DNA of 64,000 nt from Balneolales bacterium (GTDB lineage Bacteria; Bacteroidota; Rhodothermia; Balneolales; Natronogracilivirgulaceae): the NCBI GenBank assembly GCA_007132975.1, contig SLNO01000046.1, forward strand, positions 62,001 to 126,000. Reading direction: 5' to 3'. Positions 60,143 through 64,000 of the stretch are shown here, one piece after another. The notes under the pieces are model-generated. The model saw only the letters and a program-made list of their open reading frames with translations. It did not search any database and was not told where the DNA came from. The position numbers and the translations under genes are program-made. How positions within the stretch are numbered: position 1 is the first letter of the stretch; every line of letters begins with the position of its first letter.

Positions 60143-62161
60143 TCAGTTGGGAATGCGTAACGTCTGACCGGGATAGATTCGTGTTGACTGAAGGTTGTTC
60201 AGGCTCTGGATGGCCTGGACACTTGTATTGAAGCTGCGCGCAATAACGGTAAGGTTGTCATTCGGACGCACAGTGTAGACGCGGTGATCACCGTCGCTGC
60301 CAGACGCTACCCTCGTGGGAGCGGAGGAAACCGAAAAACGGTTGCGCTCGGCCCGGCTCATGTTGTTAAGCTGGGCGTACTGGTCGCGCTGGTGCGCCGG
60401 CACATAAATGGTCAGCCGCTGGCCGGGTCTGATCAGGTTTCCGATGTTGTTCCAGGACCGGATGCGCCACGCCTGGGTGTCAAACCATTCGGCAATGTGC
60501 CCGACTGTGTCGCCCGATTTTACAACATACGTAACGGCGGCCGTATTCGCCGGCCTGTTGGCTGCCGGTGCCTGGGTGGCGGCACGCAGGCGGGCTGTCT
60601 GGGCCCGTGAGGGTTCCCCGGAGCGGATCGCCACGTTGCTGCCACCCGGAACGGGGATCACAAGATCCTGACCCGGGTGGATGATGCTGCTGAGCCCTTC
60701 GTTAGCCTGGTAAAGCGCACGCACGGTTGTACCGTAACGATTGGCGATGAGGCCCAGCGTTTCCCCGCGCTTGACGGTGTGGATGACGATGTTGTTCATC
60801 CGCTTCTCGTCCGGGATCTCGTTGTATGCCGCCAGGAAATCCTCCTTGATCCCTTTGGGGATTTTGAGTGGATAGGGGTTGTCGCCCGGTGGTGTTGCCC
60901 AGCGCAGCAGTTCCGGGTTCAGGTAACGCAGCTCCTGGGTGGTGATGCCGGCACATTCGGCCAGGATGCCAAGGTCGACCGACCCGTGAATTTCCACGAT
61001 ATCATATTCATAAGGCTCGACATCATAGTGCTTCTCAAAGCCGAAATCCTCCGGGTTCATGGCTACAAGGGTAGCGGCGATGAAGCCCGGCACGTAACCG
61101 CGCGTCTCCCTGGGAAGGAATGGATAGATCTCCCAGTAGTTGCGGACGCCACCGGCGCGCTGCACCGAGCTGAGCATGCGTCGCGTGCTGACGTTGTAGT
61201 TAGCAAGGGCCAGATGCCAGTCCCCGTTCCAGTATTCATGCAGGTCACGCAGGTGGCGTGCGGCGGCGCGGGTGGCCTTCACCGGGTCACGGCGCTCGTC
61301 GATCCACCAGTTCACCTCCAGCCCGTAGACCGAACCGGTGGCGTAGATGAACTGCCACATCCCCACGGCGCGCGCATGCGAGCGGGCGGTGGGCACCAGT
61401 CCGCTTTCAATCATGGCCAGGTGCACCAGCTCTTCAGGCACATTCTCCTCCCGGAAAATTTCACGCATCATTGGGAAGTAGCGTGCCGATCGCTCGAGCC
61501 AGCGCTCCATGATCTCCGGACGCCGCACGGTCAGATAGGCGATGTGGTTGTTGACCTGCTGGTTGCGGATCAGCGGAACCTGCGTCTTGCCGATCTCAAG
61601 ATTCTCCGGAAGCACGAACATCTGCTTGTCGAACCACTCCTCTTGCTCGGCCATCATAAGCTCCTGATGGACCTGGAATATTTCGCCCTGAGCATCCACA
61701 ATGGGGTCGGTAATTCCGTAAAACTCCTGGTATTCGATCATCACGGTGCGATAAAGCTCTGCAAACTGCCGGCTGTTGCGTACTTCAGGATGATCATCCA
61801 GCAGGGTCTGGATGGCATGGAGGGCATCTGTGATGTACTCCTCCGCCGTCACCAGGTCGTCATTGATCTGGGCCTCCATGGAGAGAAGATGCACCCGATA
61901 GATATACGCCAGCCGCTGCAGCAACTCGGAAGGCAGACGGTTGTTGCCGTTCGTCAGCTCCGGAATATCATCGGATGGCGCAGTGAAATAGTACGTGGCG
62001 GGATATTCCAGGCCCGGCGTCTGTATCAGCCCGGCACGGTCTACCTGCAGGAACAATGGTTCCACAGTTCGGTATCCAACACTGTTTTCACGCTCCTGTG
62101 CAAACAGCGATCCAGTTAAAAGGGTGACAGCACAAACGGCCGGCAATACTCTGAAGATCAT
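60143..62161 (-). CDS. mltD: Membrane-bound lytic transglycosylase with three LysM domains (MltD-like)
   Basis: Cuts peptidoglycan glycan strands in the periplasm. The 672-residue exported protein has a signal peptide (VLPAVCAVTLLTGSLFAQ). The SLT domain has its catalytic glutamate in AMIESGLVPTARSHARAVGM near residue 252. That is followed by WQFIYATGSVYGLEVNWWID, ATRAAARHLRDLHEY and LALANYN. Three C-terminal LysM modules start near 457 (HTVKRGETLGLIANRYGTTV), 540 (YVVKSGDTVGHIAEWFDTQA) and 626 (YTVRPNDNLTVIARSFNTSV). The start is ATG at 62159-62161, giving a clean signal peptide; a reading to 62239 adds unlikely residues. It is next to the S41 protease, 19 bases away from the latter's longest start. 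Confidence 0.93.
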   Translation of the reverse strand: MIFRVLPAVCAVTLLTGSLFAQERENSVGYRTVEPLFLQVDRAGLIQTPGLEYPATYYFTAPSDDIPELTNGNNRLPSELLQRLAYIYRVHLLSMEAQINDDLVTAEEYITDALHAIQTLLDDHPEVRNSRQFAELYRTVMIEYQEFYGITDPIVDAQGEIFQVHQELMMAEQEEWFDKQMFVLPENLEIGKTQVPLIRNQQVNNHIAYLTVRRPEIMERWLERSARYFPMMREIFREENVPEELVHLAMIESGLVPTARSHARAVGMWQFIYATGSVYGLEVNWWIDERRDPVKATRAAARHLRDLHEYWNGDWHLALANYNVSTRRMLSSVQRAGGVRNYWEIYPFLPRETRGYVPGFIAATLVAMNPEDFGFEKHYDVEPYEYDIVEIHGSVDLGILAECAGITTQELRYLNPELLRWATPPGDNPYPLKIPKGIKEDFLAAYNEIPDEKRMNNIVIHTVKRGETLGLIANRYGTTVRALYQANEGLSSIIHPGQDLVIPVPGGSNVAIRSGEPSRAQTARLRAATQAPAANRPANTAAVTYVVKSGDTVGHIAEWFDTQAWRIRSWNNIGNLIRPGQRLTIYVPAHQRDQYAQLNNMSRAERNRFSVSSAPTRVASGSDGDHRVYTVRPNDNLTVIARSFNTSVQAIQSLNNLQSTRIYPGQTLRIPN

Positions 62162-62289
62162 GTTACTCTGCGTTATGGGGACCGGATGAATGAGAGTGAA
62201 TCGGTTTATGGCCGGAGCATGATATGTACTGCCAGGCACGTCGAATTAAATTACGGTAAAAGTGTGACAAACGAAAGAAATTGTAGCGC

Positions 62290-63966
62290 TTATCCCATTT
62301 CCGTCCATCGCTGTACGATGGGCAGCCGGCGGCCGGAACCAAATGCCTTGGAACTGACCCGCAGCCCTGGAGCGGACTGCCTTCTCTTGTACTCGTTGCG
62401 GTCCACCATCCGGATCACATCCCGCACCTGATTTTCGGGGTACCCGGCGGCGATGATGGCCTCTGCCGGGAGCTGGTCTTCGATATAGGACCGCAGGATC
62501 CCGTCCAGCACATCATACTCCGGCAGGGAGTCCGTGTCTTTCTGATCGGGACGCAGTTCGGCGCTGGGGGGTTTCTCTATGGTGCTCCACGGGATGACTT
62601 CCCTGCCGTAATACTCCTCATTCAGCCACCTGGAAACGCGGAAAACTTCGGTTTTGTAGACATCCGAAAGCACGGAGAGCCCGCCGGCCATGTCGCCGTA
62701 AAGCGTGCAATACCCAACGGCGAGTTCCGACTTGTTGCCGGTGTTGAGCAGCATGTGCCCTAATTTGTTGGATACGGCCATGAGCAGGGTGCCACGGCTC
62801 CGGCTCTGGATATTCTCCTCGGTCACGTCGAATTCGGTCTCCCCCAGTACCGGCTCAAGCGCCTGCAGAAAAGCGTCGTAGATATTCTTTATGGGTACAT
62901 TGTAAAACTGGATTCCAAGATTCCCGGCCAGCTGCTCCGAGTCGCTTACGCTTCCTCCTGAGGAGAACGGTGAGGGCATGGTGATGCCCATGACTTGTTC
63001 CGGCCCCAGCGCTTCCCGCGCGATGACCGCCGTAAGCGCCGAATCAATGCCGCCGCTCAGGCCCAGCACCACACGTCCCGGCATGCCGCTTTTCCCCACA
63101 TAATCTCGCAGACCGAGGACCAGCGCCCGGAAGATGCGCTCCTCCCGGCCCGGAAACGGCGCAATGGCGGATTCGGCATTGCGCGGCACCGGCGGACCCG
63201 AAGCCGGCCACTTCACATCGCCCCGGTCCTCCCGGAGCGTGGCAAGCCGCATCACCACATCGCCCTGCGCCGAAATGACCGAGCTGATGCCATCGAATAC
63301 AAGTTCGGTGTTGGCACCTACCTGGTTGGCGTACAGCAAGGGAATACCCAGCCGCTTTGCATGGCGCTGCAGCATATCCTCACGCATCTCGGGTTTGCGG
63401 CGCGTGAACGGCGACGCCGATATGTTGACCAGCACCTCGGCGCCCAGCTTGCGCAGCTCATCGGCGGGTTCGATATCGTACGTATGGTAGTTGTACTCGT
63501 TCTGGTTGTTCCAGATATCCTCGCAGATGGTGATCCCCCACTTCCTTCCGGCCCATCCGGTTACATGGATCTCCCTGTTCGGCTCAAAGTACCGGAACTC
63601 GTCAAAAACATCATAGGTCGGCAGCAGCGTCTTCCTGACCGTATCCACCACGTTGCCCTCATGGGCCAGGATGGCGATGTTGTGCACCGGACGTCCCTGC
63701 GGCGCCGGATTTTTGCCGACACTGCCGAACAGCAGGGCGGTTTTACCGGTGGCACGTACCAGGCGGTCGTTGACATCGAACAGCGCCTGCTGAAACGACC
63801 GGCGCTCCAGCAGATCCATGGGCGGATAGCCGCAGGTCACCAGCTCGGGCAGGATCAGCAGCTCCACCCCGTCACCTTCCGCCTCCCTGAGGGCTTTGAC
63901 CACAAGGGCTTCATTTCCCCGGATATCCCCGACGGTCACATTTATTTGCTGGATGCGGATGTTCAT
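62290..63966 (-). CDS. nadE: Glutamine-dependent NAD+ synthetase
   Basis: Amidates nicotinate adenine dinucleotide to NAD+, using glutamine-derived ammonia and ATP. The 558 residues form two domains. The N-terminal nitrilase-type glutaminase (about 1-265) has its E-K-C triad in LLILPELVTCGYPP, VRKTLLPTYDVFDE and KWGITICEDIWNN. The C-terminal NAD synthetase has the PP-loop LGLSGGIDSALTAVIAREAL near 300, and TGNKSELAVGYCTLYGDMAG and SAELRPDQKDTDSLPEYDVL further on. The start MNIRIQQINVTVGDI is typical. The 34 bases upstream to the window edge show nothing further. mltD lies 128 bases downstream. Confidence 0.97.
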   Translation of the reverse strand: MNIRIQQINVTVGDIRGNEALVVKALREAEGDGVELLILPELVTCGYPPMDLLERRSFQQALFDVNDRLVRATGKTALLFGSVGKNPAPQGRPVHNIAILAHEGNVVDTVRKTLLPTYDVFDEFRYFEPNREIHVTGWAGRKWGITICEDIWNNQNEYNYHTYDIEPADELRKLGAEVLVNISASPFTRRKPEMREDMLQRHAKRLGIPLLYANQVGANTELVFDGISSVISAQGDVVMRLATLREDRGDVKWPASGPPVPRNAESAIAPFPGREERIFRALVLGLRDYVGKSGMPGRVVLGLSGGIDSALTAVIAREALGPEQVMGITMPSPFSSGGSVSDSEQLAGNLGIQFYNVPIKNIYDAFLQALEPVLGETEFDVTEENIQSRSRGTLLMAVSNKLGHMLLNTGNKSELAVGYCTLYGDMAGGLSVLSDVYKTEVFRVSRWLNEEYYGREVIPWSTIEKPPSAELRPDQKDTDSLPEYDVLDGILRSYIEDQLPAEAIIAAGYPENQVRDVIRMVDRNEYKRRQSAPGLRVSSKAFGSGRRLPIVQRWTEMG

Positions 63967-64000
63967 TTTTCTTGTGGATGTGCGGCCGATGGCCTGTTTC

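Noticed and set aside
60677-62119. 480-codon plus-strand open frame opposite the LysM transglycosylase gene
   Set aside because: It lies wholly antisense to a gene with clear SLT and LysM motifs. Long antisense frames are common in GC-biased genes.

Overview
The window looks like chromosomal core genome of a diderm (outer-membrane) bacterium of about 55% GC in the Bacteroidota/FCB group. Balneolota or Rhodothermota is my best guess. The sequence reasons are a BamA-OmpH(Skp) cluster and LolA-like and lipoprotein signals (two membranes), a DUF3109 protein (typical of Bacteroidota), an AccD without zinc-ribbon cysteines, an Obg without a C-terminal extension, and many starts with no clear Shine-Dalgarno sequence. 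The lineage is inferred, not proven. No rRNA, tRNA, CRISPR array, transposase, integrase, phage gene or plasmid function was found. About 55 protein genes occupy nearly all of the window.

Layout. 1-3255 (minus): radA (cut by the window edge), a flippase-like membrane protein and a class I (DhnA-type) fructose-bisphosphate aldolase. 3544-8171: dusB, serS (minus), then an Lrp/AsnC regulator followed closely by an unknown six-pass membrane protein. 8247-14626 (minus): tsaB, accD, obg, dprA, a DUF3109 protein and rpoN. 14862-18720 (minus): a periplasmic adaptor and two MacB/FtsX-type permeases with no ATPase gene, separated by a striking repeat zone and closed by a terminator. 19171-24757 (plus): a tandem pair of M16 proteases (one active, one degenerate) and a KamA-type radical SAM enzyme. 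24772-27752: pyrC and xseA, divergent. 27831-33085 (minus): deoA, pspA, a PspA-linked membrane protein, an enoyl-CoA hydratase and a CorC/CNNM protein. 33404-38120 (plus): a membrane-anchored unknown with pdxB, then an ABC-2-like exporter and two small membrane proteins. 38123-38884: tatD (minus). 39190-43590 (plus): recA, recX, AI-2E transporter, LD-carboxypeptidase, purN. 43852-51249 (plus): purH and the rod-shape cluster mreB-mreC-mreD-mrdA-rodA. 51267-63966 (minus): nadE, LysM transglycosylase, S41 protease, PHP phosphoesterase, ribH, uppS, bamA, three ompH/skp paralogues, rnhB.

How the genes fit together. Two large blocks build the envelope. The mre-mrd block makes the elongasome. The minus-strand block supplies undecaprenyl-PP synthase, the BAM insertase and three periplasmic chaperones, plus a wall lytic enzyme and a processing protease. 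PspA with its neighbour, the adaptor/permease exporter and the M16 pair suggest further envelope maintenance. The rest is nucleotide and cofactor synthesis, DNA repair and uptake, and translation.

I found no obvious undescribed defence or mobile system. The signals most worth following are non-coding: a heptamer array abutting a degenerate 17-bp tandem array that grows out of a permease stop codon; a perfect 12-bp inverted repeat upstream of the exporter operon with a related copy upstream of the deoA-pspA operon; and three copies of a 9-bp motif between tatD and recA.
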